This document shows positions 29,646-37,762 of a DNA stretch of 64,000 nt, piece by piece (position 1 is the first letter of the stretch; the number at the start of each line of letters is the position of its first letter). The notes beneath the pieces are model-generated. The model did not search any database. It had not been told where the DNA came from and saw only the letters and a list, made by a program, of their open reading frames with translations. The stretch lies in assembly GCF_018101125.2 (NCBI RefSeq), contig NZ_JAELVF020000001.1:2762402-2826401 (forward strand). The letters are read 5' to 3'. A program made the position numbers and the translations under genes. Source of the DNA: Streptomyces tardus. GTDB taxonomy: Bacteria > Actinomycetota > Actinomycetes > Streptomycetales > Streptomycetaceae.

Positions 29646-31176
29646 CTCTGCACGGCCGGCCGCAGGCTCTTCGCGCCCGGGTACGGGGTCGCGCCCGGGT
29701 ACGGGCTCGCGCCCGGGTACGGGGTCGCGCCCGGCCGGGCGGTGGGGTCCGGCCGGCCGGCTGCGCGGTGTGCTGCCCCTGGTGGTGGGAGCGCTGCTGA
29801 TGACGCTCTGCGCGCCCACCGCGGCAGCCCGACCGTCCCCACTCCAGCCCGCCCAGCGGCAGTCCGCCGAGCCGGTCGCGGTCAGCGAGATCGCCGAGCG
29901 GCTGGCACAGTCGCCGGTCTACGTCGACGCCGGCTTCCGCGGCCTGGTGTCGGCCGCCCGACAGCGGGAGCTGGCGCGGCAGATCGAGAAGACCGGGATC
30001 AACCTCAAGGTCGTGCTGGTCACCTTCCGCTCCGAGGATCGCTGGGGCGGCGACGCCAAGCAGTTCGCCGGCGCGCTGCGGGACCGACTGGAGGTCGCCG
30101 ACGACGAGCATCTGATCCTGCTCACCCCCAACTCCTGGTACGGCAAGAGCATCAGCGGCTTCGAGTGGCCCGACGACAACCGCTACGACGCCAACTACGC
30201 CGCGATGGCCGTCTCGGTGCGGCACGACGAGAAGCGCATGCCGATGGCGGACCAGGTCCGCCGCGCCGTGGAGATCATCGACGCCGGTACGGGTATGCGC
30301 GAGTACGAGAAGGCCCGCGAGGACAACCCGTTCAAGTACTCCACCGACGGTGACGACGGAGGTGGGCCCGGCGCGTGGCTGGTCGCGGTACTCGTCGCCC
30401 TGGTGCTGGTGCTCGCCGGGCTGCTCGGCTGGACGCTGCGGCGGCGGCGCAGAACGGGCGCCGGGCTCGCCAAGCTCCCGCCGCACGTGTACCTGGCCGC
30501 GCGCGAGGCCGACGAGGGCGCCGTGCGCCGCCGGGCGCAGGAGCAGGTGCTGGCTCTGGGCGAGGCGGTGCGCGACCACCGCCCCGCGGGCCCCGCCCCG
30601 GGCACCCCGAGCGCCCCCGGTGCTCCGGGCGGTTCGGGTGCCACAAGCGCTTCGGCGGACGACACCGCGGCGCTGCGGCTGGCGCTGGACGCGTACGACA
30701 GCGCGGGTCGGGTGCTGGACGCCGCCGGCGGGCTGCCCGACCTGGTCGGTGCGCTCGCGCTGGTCATCGAGGGCCGGGACGCCCTCACTGCCGAGGACCG
30801 GCAGCGCAAGGGGCGCCGGGCCGGCGGCGGTGCCTCCGCCCGACTGCCCGCGCACCGCCTGCCGTTGTGCTTCTTCCACCCGCTGCACGGCCGCGCCCAC
30901 ACCAGGGTCAACTGGCGGGCGCTCGGCAGCCGGGAGGCCCTGGACGTCGCGGCGTGCAAGGAGTGCGCGAGCGCGGTGCGCCACCGCCGGGTGCCCGAGG
31001 CGCTCACCGACCGGCACCGCGGCAGGTCGGTGCCGTACTTCGACGTGCCGTCCGAGCAGAGCCTGTGGGCGGCGACCGGATACGGCTCGTTCGGCGACGT
31101 GCCGCTCGCCGTGCGCGTACAGCGCGGCGACTTCACCCGCGCCGCGGAGGCCCGCGAACGCGCCGCGGGCGACTGA
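29632..31176 (+). CDS. Membrane protein paralogue with one SPVY-type ectodomain and Cys/His motif
   Basis: A 514-residue protein starting at GTG 29632, inside the end of the preceding paralogue (14-nt overlap). Residues 12-35 are GTGSRP repeats. A hydrophobic segment (LPLVVGALLMTLCAPTAAA, about 48-66) is signal or anchor. The ectodomain has LAQSPVYVDAGF and a TPM-like LILLTPNSWYG. A helix at about 246-266 (WLVAVLVALVLVLAGLLGW) leads to a cytoplasmic part ending in LCFFHPLHGRAH and CKEC. Compared with its neighbour it has only one ectodomain, so the pair arose by duplication. Function unknown. Confidence 0.75.
   Translation: MSTASSARPAAGSSRPGTGSRPGTGSRPGTGSRPAGRWGPAGRLRGVLPLVVGALLMTLCAPTAAARPSPLQPAQRQSAEPVAVSEIAERLAQSPVYVDAGFRGLVSAARQRELARQIEKTGINLKVVLVTFRSEDRWGGDAKQFAGALRDRLEVADDEHLILLTPNSWYGKSISGFEWPDDNRYDANYAAMAVSVRHDEKRMPMADQVRRAVEIIDAGTGMREYEKAREDNPFKYSTDGDDGGGPGAWLVAVLVALVLVLAGLLGWTLRRRRRTGAGLAKLPPHVYLAAREADEGAVRRRAQEQVLALGEAVRDHRPAGPAPGTPSAPGAPGGSGATSASADDTAALRLALDAYDSAGRVLDAAGGLPDLVGALALVIEGRDALTAEDRQRKGRRAGGGASARLPAHRLPLCFFHPLHGRAHTRVNWRALGSREALDVAACKECASAVRHRRVPEALTDRHRGRSVPYFDVPSEQSLWAATGYGSFGDVPLAVRVQRGDFTRAAEARERAAGD
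29671..29733. repeat. In-frame 18-bp tandem repeat coding GTGSRP
   Basis: Three near-perfect 18-bp copies (unit GCGCCCGGGTACGGGGTC) encode GTGSRP repeats in the N-terminal tail of the second paralogue. Confidence 0.85.
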
Positions 31177-31333
31177 GCCGCCGGGCCGCCGCGCGCGGGC
31201 CCGTCCCGCCGCGCGCGGGCCCGTCCCGCCGCCGGGCCCGTCCCGCTGCCGGGCCTCGCTGCGCCCCCGTACCGCGGCAGCCGGGCGGGTGCGGGGCGCC
31301 GGGTGAGGCCGGGCGAGGGCTTCGTGGGTGCTC

Positions 31334-31342
31334 GCGTACGCT
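31334..31342 (+). promoter_or_regulatory. GCGTACGCT box upstream of mqnC
   Basis: The same 9-mer that precedes mqnA and mqnE. It contains TACGCT, a -10-like hexamer; the start codon is 39 nt downstream and has its own AAGGAG ribosome site. Confidence 0.35.
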
Positions 31343-31380
31343 GGGACGGTCGTGACCACCCCGGGGAAGGAGCCGTTCCG

Positions 31381-32577
31381 GTGCCCGAGAACGCCGACAT
31401 CCAGTCCGTACTCGACCGGGCCGCGGCAGGCGGCCGGATCACTCCCGAAGAGGCGCTCGTCCTCTACCGGGACGCCCCGCTGCACGCGCTCGGCCAGGCC
31501 GCGGACGCGGTGCGCCGCCGCCGCTACGCCGGTACCGAGCACCTCGCGACGTACATCATCGAGCGGAACATCAACTACACCAACTCCTGCGTCACCGCGT
31601 GCAAGTTCTGCGCGTTCTACGCCCCGCCGAAGAGCGAGAAGGTGTGGACCCGCGATCTGGACGACATCCTGCGGCGCTGCGCGGAGACGGTGGAGCTGGG
31701 CGGCACCCAGATCATGTTCCAGGGCGGCCACCACCCGGACTACGGCGTCGAGTACTACGAGAAGCACTTCGCCGCGATCAAGGAAGCCTTCCCCCAGCTG
31801 GTGATCCACTCCCTCGGCGCCTCCGAGGTGGACCACATGGCCCGTATCTCCGGCGTCTCCGCCGAGGAGGCCATCCGCCGCATCCACGCGGCCGGTCTGG
31901 ACTCCTTCGCCGGCGCGGGCGCCGAGCTGCTGCCCGAGCGCGCCCGCACCGCCATCGCGCCGCTCAAGGAGTCCGGCGAGCGGTGGCTGGAGGTCATGGA
32001 GATCGCGCACAACCTGGGCGTGGAGTCCACCTCCACGATGCTGATGGGCACCGGCGAGACCAACGCCGAGCGGATCGAGCACCTGCGGATGATCCGCGAG
32101 GTGCAGGACCGCACCGGTGGCTTCCGGGCGTTCATCCCGTACACCTACCAGCCGGAGAACAACAAGCTGCGCGGGCAGACGCAGGCCACTCTCTTCGAGT
32201 ACCTGCGCATGATCGCGATCGCCCGGATCTTCCTGGACAACGTGGCGCACATCCAGGGCTCCTGGCTGACCACAGGCAAGGACGTCGGCCAGCTCTCCCT
32301 GCACTACGGCGCGGACGACCTGGGCTCGGTGATGCTGGAGGAGAACGTCGTCTCCTCCGCAGGCGCCCGGCACCGCTCCAACCGGATGGAGCTGATCCGG
32401 CTGATCCGCGCCGCCGGCCGGGTCCCCGCGCAGCGCGCCACCACCTACGAGCACCTCGTCGTCCACGACGACCCGGAGAACGACCCGGTGGACGACCGCG
32501 CGGTCTCGCACATCTCCTCCACCGCGATCGAGGGCGGAACCGCACACCCCGGGCTGAAGCTCGTCGACGCCAACTGA
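31381..32577 (+). CDS. mqnC: Cyclic dehypoxanthine futalosine synthase MqnC (radical SAM)
   Basis: A 398-residue radical SAM enzyme. The cluster motif CX3CX2C is at Cys 70, 74 and 77 (SCVTACKFCAFY). The ELGGTQIMFQGGHHPDYG and FIPYTYQPENNKL segments are MqnC-type. It cyclises dehypoxanthine futalosine into the spiro/bicyclic precursor of dihydroxynaphthoate. GTG 31381 has AAGGAG about 9 nt upstream; the frame open further upstream lacks similarity. The small imidazolonepropionase-like gene starts 8 nt after its stop and is probably co-transcribed. Confidence 0.95.
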   Translation: MPENADIQSVLDRAAAGGRITPEEALVLYRDAPLHALGQAADAVRRRRYAGTEHLATYIIERNINYTNSCVTACKFCAFYAPPKSEKVWTRDLDDILRRCAETVELGGTQIMFQGGHHPDYGVEYYEKHFAAIKEAFPQLVIHSLGASEVDHMARISGVSAEEAIRRIHAAGLDSFAGAGAELLPERARTAIAPLKESGERWLEVMEIAHNLGVESTSTMLMGTGETNAERIEHLRMIREVQDRTGGFRAFIPYTYQPENNKLRGQTQATLFEYLRMIAIARIFLDNVAHIQGSWLTTGKDVGQLSLHYGADDLGSVMLEENVVSSAGARHRSNRMELIRLIRAAGRVPAQRATTYEHLVVHDDPENDPVDDRAVSHISSTAIEGGTAHPGLKLVDAN

Positions 32578-32585
32578 GGGGCGCC

Positions 32586-33107
32586 GTGCGGACGTTGCAC
32601 ATCGGCGAGGACGACGGACTCGCACTGCTCGCCGACGGTGAGCTGATCGCCGCGCTGGGCCCGGCCGAGCAGCTGGCCGCGGCGCACCCGGCGGCACGGG
32701 CGCGCCGCTGGCCCGGTCGCCTCGACGCGGGCCGCTGCGAGCGTGACCCCGCCGGGTGCCTGGAGCGCACCTACCATCCCGATCCGCGCGAGGCCGAGCA
32801 GCTGGGCTCCGCACCGATCACCGACGAAGCCGCCCTGGCCGCACTGGAGTTGACCCCGACCCGCTGGGGCGAGTCGGCCCGGCGCGGCGTACGGGGCCTG
32901 CTTGCCTCGGGCGTCACCTGCCTCGCGGGCCCGCTCACCACCGAGCCCGCCCGCAACGCGGTACGCCGTGCCGGGCTGCCGGTCCGGGACCTCGGCCACA
33001 CGCCGCGGCTCACCGTCGGCAGCCGGGCCGACTTCACCGTGCTGGCCGCCGACGGCCGCTGCCTGGCCACGGCCCTGGCCGGCCGCCTCCTCCACCGCAC
33101 CCGCTGA
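32586..33107 (+). CDS. Small protein with imidazolonepropionase-like composite domain
   Basis: A 173-residue protein. Its start (LHIGEDDGLALLADGELIAALGP) and end (TPRLTVGSRADFTVLAADGRCLATALAGRLLHR) look like the two halves of the beta-sandwich composite domain found around amidohydrolase barrels such as imidazolonepropionase and aminodeoxyfutalosine deaminase, but the metal-binding barrel is absent. The middle holds a Cys-containing stretch (GRCERDPAGCLERTYH). It sits 8 nt after mqnC. A role in menaquinone metabolism is plausible from position only; without the barrel, deaminase activity is unlikely. Confidence 0.65.
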   Translation: MRTLHIGEDDGLALLADGELIAALGPAEQLAAAHPAARARRWPGRLDAGRCERDPAGCLERTYHPDPREAEQLGSAPITDEAALAALELTPTRWGESARRGVRGLLASGVTCLAGPLTTEPARNAVRRAGLPVRDLGHTPRLTVGSRADFTVLAADGRCLATALAGRLLHRTR

Positions 33108-33178
33108 CCCCCACCCGGCCCGACGCCCCGCAGCCCCCGGCACGGGATGCACGGGACGTACCGGCCGGTGGCCTGCGT

Positions 33179-35437
33179 TCAGTCGTGGCGCGGGCGCCAG
33201 CGCCCCGACTCCCGCACCGCCGCCAGCGCGGCGAGGCTCGCGACGACGACCGCCAGCACACTCAGCACCGCCAGAGCGGCGGTCAACATCTGCGGCGGCA
33301 GCTCACCGTTACGGGGCGGAGTGACGTAGGGCAGGGTGATCCAGACCGCGCTCACCGTGCCCAGCACCGCGGCGGCGCACAGCGGCAGGGCGAGCGTCCA
33401 CGCGGCGACCGACGCGTACACCCGGCGACTGCCGCTCACCACGGACACGGGCGCGAGCGAGCGGGCGAACCGCATGACTTCGGCGAGACAGTTCAGCGCG
33501 GAAGCCAGCGCCACGAGCGCCACCCCGACCACACCGAGCAGCGTCACCCAGCGGAGCTGCGCGGACAGGAGAGCAGTGCCGCCGATCCAGCTCTGTCCGA
33601 CTGCCTGCACCAGGGTGCTGGAGCCCATCGCTTCGAGCGCGTCGCGTTTCAGGTCGCCCAGGGGCAGCGCCGCCCCCTTCGGGGAGTACACGACGAGCGT
33701 GTTGCCGTCCCGTGGGGTGAGCGGACGGTGGGCCACGCCCACCTCTGTGACCGAGTCGGGCAGCAGGGCCCGCAGGGCGGGTGTGGCGTCGGAGAGGGGA
33801 ACGCTCCGCGCGTTTCGCGAAGCAGGGCAGTCCAGACCGAGGCCTCGCAGTGCGTCGCAACTGCCGTGGACCTTGACGGCCTGCTTCACCTCGACAAGCT
33901 CACCGTTCGGCCCTTCTCTCACCTCGCCCGCCCCGTTGGCGAGACCGAGAGTCGAATCCAGGACCGCGACTTCCGAGTCCCGGGGCAGCCCACTCAGCCA
34001 GGTCCCGGCCCCGCGCTCGGCGCCGCGCGGCACCTCGACCGTGACGACGCTGTGGCCGAACCGCTCGCGCACCTCCAGCGCCCCACGGACAGACTCGCTG
34101 TGCATGCTCGGGTAGACCTGGACCACGCTCAGCAGGCCCACCGCGATGACCACCCCCGCGACCAGGCGGGAGAGGAAGCCTGGGTGCTTCCCGGTCCATC
34201 GGCCCGCAAGGAGCGCACCGGCGTACCCCTTCCGGTGGCCGAGCGCCGCGACACCGCGCCCGGCAGCCGCCAGCAGCACGGCGATGGCCGCGGGCAGCGT
34301 CGCCAGGGCTCCGACGGTGCCCAGGAGGGACAGCAGGACGACCGATGTACTGGCGCCGTGGGTGGCGAGGGCGGTGGGCGTCCAGCTCAGAATGCCCAGA
34401 AAGACCGGACACAGGAGTGCGCCCGTCCGAACGAGGCGTCCCCGGCTCTGAGCTCGCGGCCTGGTGGACCGGCCCGGCCCCGACCTCTGGTGCATGAGCA
34501 CCACCAGGGCCCCGAGGAGCAGGGGCGCGGCAAACAGCGCACCGGTCAACTGCCAGGCCCAGGCGCGCAGATCGGCAGCGGCAAGCACGTAGCCGACGCC
34601 CGGAACCGTGAGATCGGTCGCGAGCGCCGCGAGGAGGAGGGGCGCGGCGAGCGCGGTGCCCGCGAGCAGAGCGGGGGCGGCCTCACCGATGCTGAGCAGC
34701 GCGAGCTGGCGCCGTGAGCCGCCCAGCGACGCCACCAGCGCGGTCCGCCGGTCGCGCCCCGCCGCTCCCAGCCGCGTCGCCACCACCGCGAACATGGCGG
34801 CAGGCAGCCCGAGCATTCCGGTCAGGAGGATCAGGAAAGTGGAGAGCGGGCGTATGAGCGCGAGGTCGCCGAACCCGCCGACACCGAACGCGCCTGTGCT
34901 TTCTGTCCCGAAGTGCGTCGCCAGGATGGAGTTGTCGGCTTCGAGGCGCTCACTGCTGTGCCGGGCGTAGGCGTAGCGCTCGCCCGGACTCGCCAGTCCT
35001 TCGGGTGCGATGGTGCCGATGACGTCTCCGTACCGGTCTCCGACTCCGTCCGTGACGAGGGCGGGGGACAGGACTGCCTCACCGGGCTGCGGCCAGGATT
35101 CGACACCGGGTGGGAGCGGTGCGTCGGAGTCCACCGGATCCACGTAGAAGACCTCGACCTGGCGGTCGTGGACGTCGTCCATGAACAACTGCATCCGCAG
35201 TGGTGCGTCCTGGCGGGTCTGTCCCTCGTCCAGCCGCACCACGGGTGTACGAGCCGCGCCGCGTTCCGAACGCTGCTCGTAGGTGGCCCACGCCGCCACC
35301 ACCGACAACAGCGTCACGGCAGTGGCGAACGTGGCGACGACCAAGGCCGTCAAGCGGATGCGCCCGTCGGCCGAGGCGCGGCCGGCGGACCGTCCCATGC
35401 GCAGCAGTTGGCTGTTCAGCGACCTGTCGGAACTCAC
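33179..35437 (-). CDS. FtsX-like ABC transporter permease
   Basis: A 752-residue membrane protein. One helix near residues 30-52 leads to an external domain; a core of several helices follows (FLILLTGMLGLPAAMFAVVAT near 195, PALLAGTALAAPLLLAALA near 258), and a second block lies near the C-terminus, ending in a helix TAALAVLSVLAVVVASLAAL. The order fits the FtsX/MacB-type permease with external domains and about eight to ten helices. Its start overlaps the ATPase stop by 4 nt. Together with the peptide gene it resembles export/immunity cassettes of the lactococcin 972 kind. Confidence 0.85.
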   Translation of the reverse strand: MSSDRSLNSQLLRMGRSAGRASADGRIRLTALVVATFATAVTLLSVVAAWATYEQRSERGAARTPVVRLDEGQTRQDAPLRMQLFMDDVHDRQVEVFYVDPVDSDAPLPPGVESWPQPGEAVLSPALVTDGVGDRYGDVIGTIAPEGLASPGERYAYARHSSERLEADNSILATHFGTESTGAFGVGGFGDLALIRPLSTFLILLTGMLGLPAAMFAVVATRLGAAGRDRRTALVASLGGSRRQLALLSIGEAAPALLAGTALAAPLLLAALATDLTVPGVGYVLAAADLRAWAWQLTGALFAAPLLLGALVVLMHQRSGPGRSTRPRAQSRGRLVRTGALLCPVFLGILSWTPTALATHGASTSVVLLSLLGTVGALATLPAAIAVLLAAAGRGVAALGHRKGYAGALLAGRWTGKHPGFLSRLVAGVVIAVGLLSVVQVYPSMHSESVRGALEVRERFGHSVVTVEVPRGAERGAGTWLSGLPRDSEVAVLDSTLGLANGAGEVREGPNGELVEVKQAVKVHGSCDALRGLGLDCPASRNARSVPLSDATPALRALLPDSVTEVGVAHRPLTPRDGNTLVVYSPKGAALPLGDLKRDALEAMGSSTLVQAVGQSWIGGTALLSAQLRWVTLLGVVGVALVALASALNCLAEVMRFARSLAPVSVVSGSRRVYASVAAWTLALPLCAAAVLGTVSAVWITLPYVTPPRNGELPPQMLTAALAVLSVLAVVVASLAALAAVRESGRWRPRHD

Positions 35438-36153
35438 CGGCCACGGCCTTCGGCGAGGGTCGGCCGGCTCTCCGCCGCGGACCCCTGGGAGAGGAGCTTT
35501 CCTTCGTGGAGCGTGAAGCAGCCATGGGCGCGGGCCGCCACGGAGGTGTCATGTGTGACGACCAGTACGGCGCACCCCCACTGTTCCGGCAGTGAGAACA
35601 GAAGATCCGCCACGGCCTCGCGGTTCTGTGCGTCCAGCGAACCCGTGGGTTCGTCGGCCAGCAGCAGTTGTGGCTGGTTGACCAGGGCGCGTGCCACGGC
35701 GGCTCGCTGCCGCTCGCCCCCGGACAGCTCCGCCGTCGGCGTTCCCCCCACGGGCACGCCGAGGTCCGTGAGCAGCCGGCGCGCCCGGCCGAACGCCTCG
35801 TCCCTCTTGACACCGGCCAGAAGCGCGGCGAGCGCGACGTTCTCGACCGGCGTCAACTCCGGCAGCAACTCGCCGAACTGGAACACCATGCCCACGGTGC
35901 TTCGCCGGTGCCTGGCCAGGCTCCTCGGCGTCAGCGTGGTCAAGTCCCGGCCTGCGACGACCACTTCACCCTCGTCGCAGCGGATCAGGCCGAGTACGCA
36001 GTTGAGCAGAGTGCTCTTGCCCGATCCGCTGGGACCTGTGACGGCCAGGGACCGACCGGCGGGAAGAAGGAGGTTTACCCCGTCGAGCAGTGTCCTGCCT
36101 GCCACGGAATAGCGCAGATCGCGGACTTCCAGTACGGGGTTCACTTGCCTCAC
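35434..36153 (-). CDS. ABC transporter ATP-binding protein (MacB/LolD type)
   Basis: A 239-residue ATPase with every catalytic motif: Walker A GPSGSGKST (residues 40-48), Q-loop in VFQFGELLPEL, signature LSGGERQRAAVARAL near 143, Walker B LLLADEPTGSLDA near 168, and the switch His in LVVTHD. The MacB/LolD-like sequence fits a mechanotransmitting or extruding ABC system with an FtsX-like permease. It is coupled by 4 nt to the permease gene, and 109 nt separate it from the secreted peptide gene upstream. Confidence 0.93.
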   Translation of the reverse strand: MRQVNPVLEVRDLRYSVAGRTLLDGVNLLLPAGRSLAVTGPSGSGKSTLLNCVLGLIRCDEGEVVVAGRDLTTLTPRSLARHRRSTVGMVFQFGELLPELTPVENVALAALLAGVKRDEAFGRARRLLTDLGVPVGGTPTAELSGGERQRAAVARALVNQPQLLLADEPTGSLDAQNREAVADLLFSLPEQWGCAVLVVTHDTSVAARAHGCFTLHEGKLLSQGSAAESRPTLAEGRGR

Positions 36154-36262
36154 CAGGGTTCTCTCGGCCTTCGTTCAGGCCCGACGCGACGGGTACCTCG
36201 GAACGCTTCTGTCGGTGGCGGCCGGGCTCAGTGCTGCCGCAGCGGCCCGACCCCACGCGCGG

Positions 36263-36625
36263 TCAGTACTTCATCGCCACGTACACCGAGCAGTCATCGG
36301 GCTGCGCCATCTGGGACTCGCAGATCTTCGCCTTGAGTACCGAGCTTCCCGTGCCCGAGTAGCTTTCGGTGCCGCCCCCTGCCTTGTTCCACAGGCTCCT
36401 CTGGGTCGAGGGGCTCGCTTTGCGGTAGTAGCGCGCGTAGACCGGGTTGTGGTCCGAAACGTCGTCCCACGCGCCTACCTTGGCTTTGCTCGTGGAGTTG
36501 CTGTACACCCGTGCCTGGCCGGTGCCCTTGAGCGTCGCGGTCTGATACGCGAACGCGGGGGCAGCGCCTATGAGCGTGATGATCCCGAGCGCTGCCGCTG
36601 CGACCGCAAGTCTTCGCCTGTTCAT
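36263..36625 (-). CDS. Small secreted peptide, lactococcin 972-like candidate
   Basis: A 120-residue precursor. The signal peptide MNRRRLAVAAAALGIITLIG with an AFA cleavage site at about 26 would release a peptide of about 94 residues. The mature part is rich in Ser/Gly/Tyr/Lys and has aromatic-basic patches (VYARYYRK), a GGGTESYSGTGSS stretch, and two cysteines (102 and 112) close to the C-terminus that could form a disulfide. GAGAGGA precedes ATG 36625. It leads an ATPase/permease pair, the organisation of lactococcin 972-type loci. Primary sequence similarity to that bacteriocin is weak at best, so function is inferred from context. Confidence 0.7.
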   Translation of the reverse strand: MNRRRLAVAAAALGIITLIGAAPAFAYQTATLKGTGQARVYSNSTSKAKVGAWDDVSDHNPVYARYYRKASPSTQRSLWNKAGGGTESYSGTGSSVLKAKICESQMAQPDDCSVYVAMKY

Positions 36626-36980
36626 GCAGAGTCCTCTCGCGTGGTGGTAGATGTTTCTACGCGTGTCACATGAACTTAACTGTGTGCGGTCGCACGCACA
36701 CTCGAAGTGCGATTTGTGACGGTCTTCCTCAACTGGGCAGCTGCTGAAGGGAGTTGGCCGGACGGCTTTCGCCCTGCGAGTCTTCCTTTCCGGAAGTTGA
36801 CACCCTGTGCGGGTGTTCTGCCTGCTCGCTGCGACGAGCCTCAAGCCCGGCCGCCGTCATGAACGGCGCGAAGGTGCTGAGGAGTTGAGGGTGGCAGGCG
36901 ACCTCTTCGCCGGGCTCCTCCGGCTGCGCGGCCCGTGCAGCCTCGCCGCTCCACTTCGCGGCCGGGACCTGCGGTGGGGC
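36626..36980. other. Intergenic region upstream of the peptide gene
   Basis: A 355-bp gap with no supported gene. The part next to the peptide gene (36630-36800) is AT richer than typical for the window (for example GTAGATGTTTCTACG near 36646, itself a small inverted repeat GTAGA/TCTAC) and probably holds the cassette promoter. The part near 36840-36980 looks like ordinary GC-rich spacer after the DUF3515 gene. Confidence 0.5.
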
Positions 36981-37484
36981 TCAGTCCAGGCACTCGCGTT
37001 GCTGCTCGATCGGCTCGACCAGCTTGCCGATTTCGATCAACACCGAATCCAGTGCGGGGACTTCGTCGGCGATGGTTGCCTGCACTCCGGGCTCCCGGCC
37101 GAAGGTGAGCAGCACCTTGCGGCCGTCGCCGCTCTCGCGCTCCCGCCACAGCCAGTCGACGCCGTCGACCGTCGCACAGGAGTCGGCCGAGGGGATCGGC
37201 CGCTTCATTCCGCAGCGCAGCACGACGCTGCCGTCGCCCCAGGAGGCGGCGCCGGCCGCGTCCGTGGCATCGCGTTCCATGCCGTCCAGCCGGTCCGGGT
37301 AGCCCTTCTCGATCCGTGCGCATGCGGGGTCGTCGGCCAGCGGGGCGGGCTCCACATCGACGCCGGAACCACCGTCCGCGGTCACCGCCCGCACGGTGAG
37401 CGCGCCGGCCACGACCAGCGCGGCCAGCGCCACCGCGACAAGGACGCGCGTACGGCGGGAGAGCTTGGATATGCGGGCGATCAA
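36981..37484 (-). CDS. DUF3515 domain secreted/membrane-anchored protein
   Basis: A 167-residue protein. A basic N-terminus and one helix (VLVAVALAALVVAGALTVRAV) anchor or export it. The rest matches DUF3515: PACARIEKGYPDRLDG, a Cys in VVLRCGMKRPIP, then VDGVDWLWRE and a final RECLD, giving four cysteines that may pair outside the cell. No ATG is available; the TTG at 37484, with CGAGGT upstream, is the best start. Function unknown, but the family is conserved in actinobacteria. Confidence 0.8.
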   Translation of the reverse strand: MIARISKLSRRTRVLVAVALAALVVAGALTVRAVTADGGSGVDVEPAPLADDPACARIEKGYPDRLDGMERDATDAAGAASWGDGSVVLRCGMKRPIPSADSCATVDGVDWLWRERESGDGRKVLLTFGREPGVQATIADEVPALDSVLIEIGKLVEPIEQQRECLD

Positions 37485-37762
37485 GGAAGTACCTCGGGAG
37501 TCTCGACAGGCCGGGACAAACGGTACGCGGGTGTGGGAGCGGCGCGTCGGGCGGGGACGTCGACGCGGTACCGGCCGCCTGTGCGCCGGTCGGTCGGTCG
37601 GTCCGCAGCCCCTGCCGACCGGTCTGTCCACTGCCCCCCTCTGCCCGCTCTGTCCGCTCTGTCCGTCTGGTCGGCGGCCCGTACGCGCGTCGGTGCGGGC
37701 TGTCGGTGCGGGTGTGGCGCCGCTCGTGCGGGGCGTTCGTGGTGGGTCTCGTGCGGCGTACC

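Noticed and set aside
27245..29819. Minus-strand frames opposite the kinase-linked membrane proteins
   Set aside because: They mirror real plus-strand genes with signal peptides and helices.
31599..33107. Long plus-strand frame that would fuse antisense-like residues to the imidazolonepropionase-like protein
   Set aside because: The upstream part overlaps mqnC in another frame. Only the portion from GTG 32586 has recognisable similarity.
36841..36980. Possible C-terminal end of another minus-strand gene next to DUF3515
   Set aside because: The open frame is antisense/out of frame with DUF3515 and MFS genes and shows no domain; treated as spacer.
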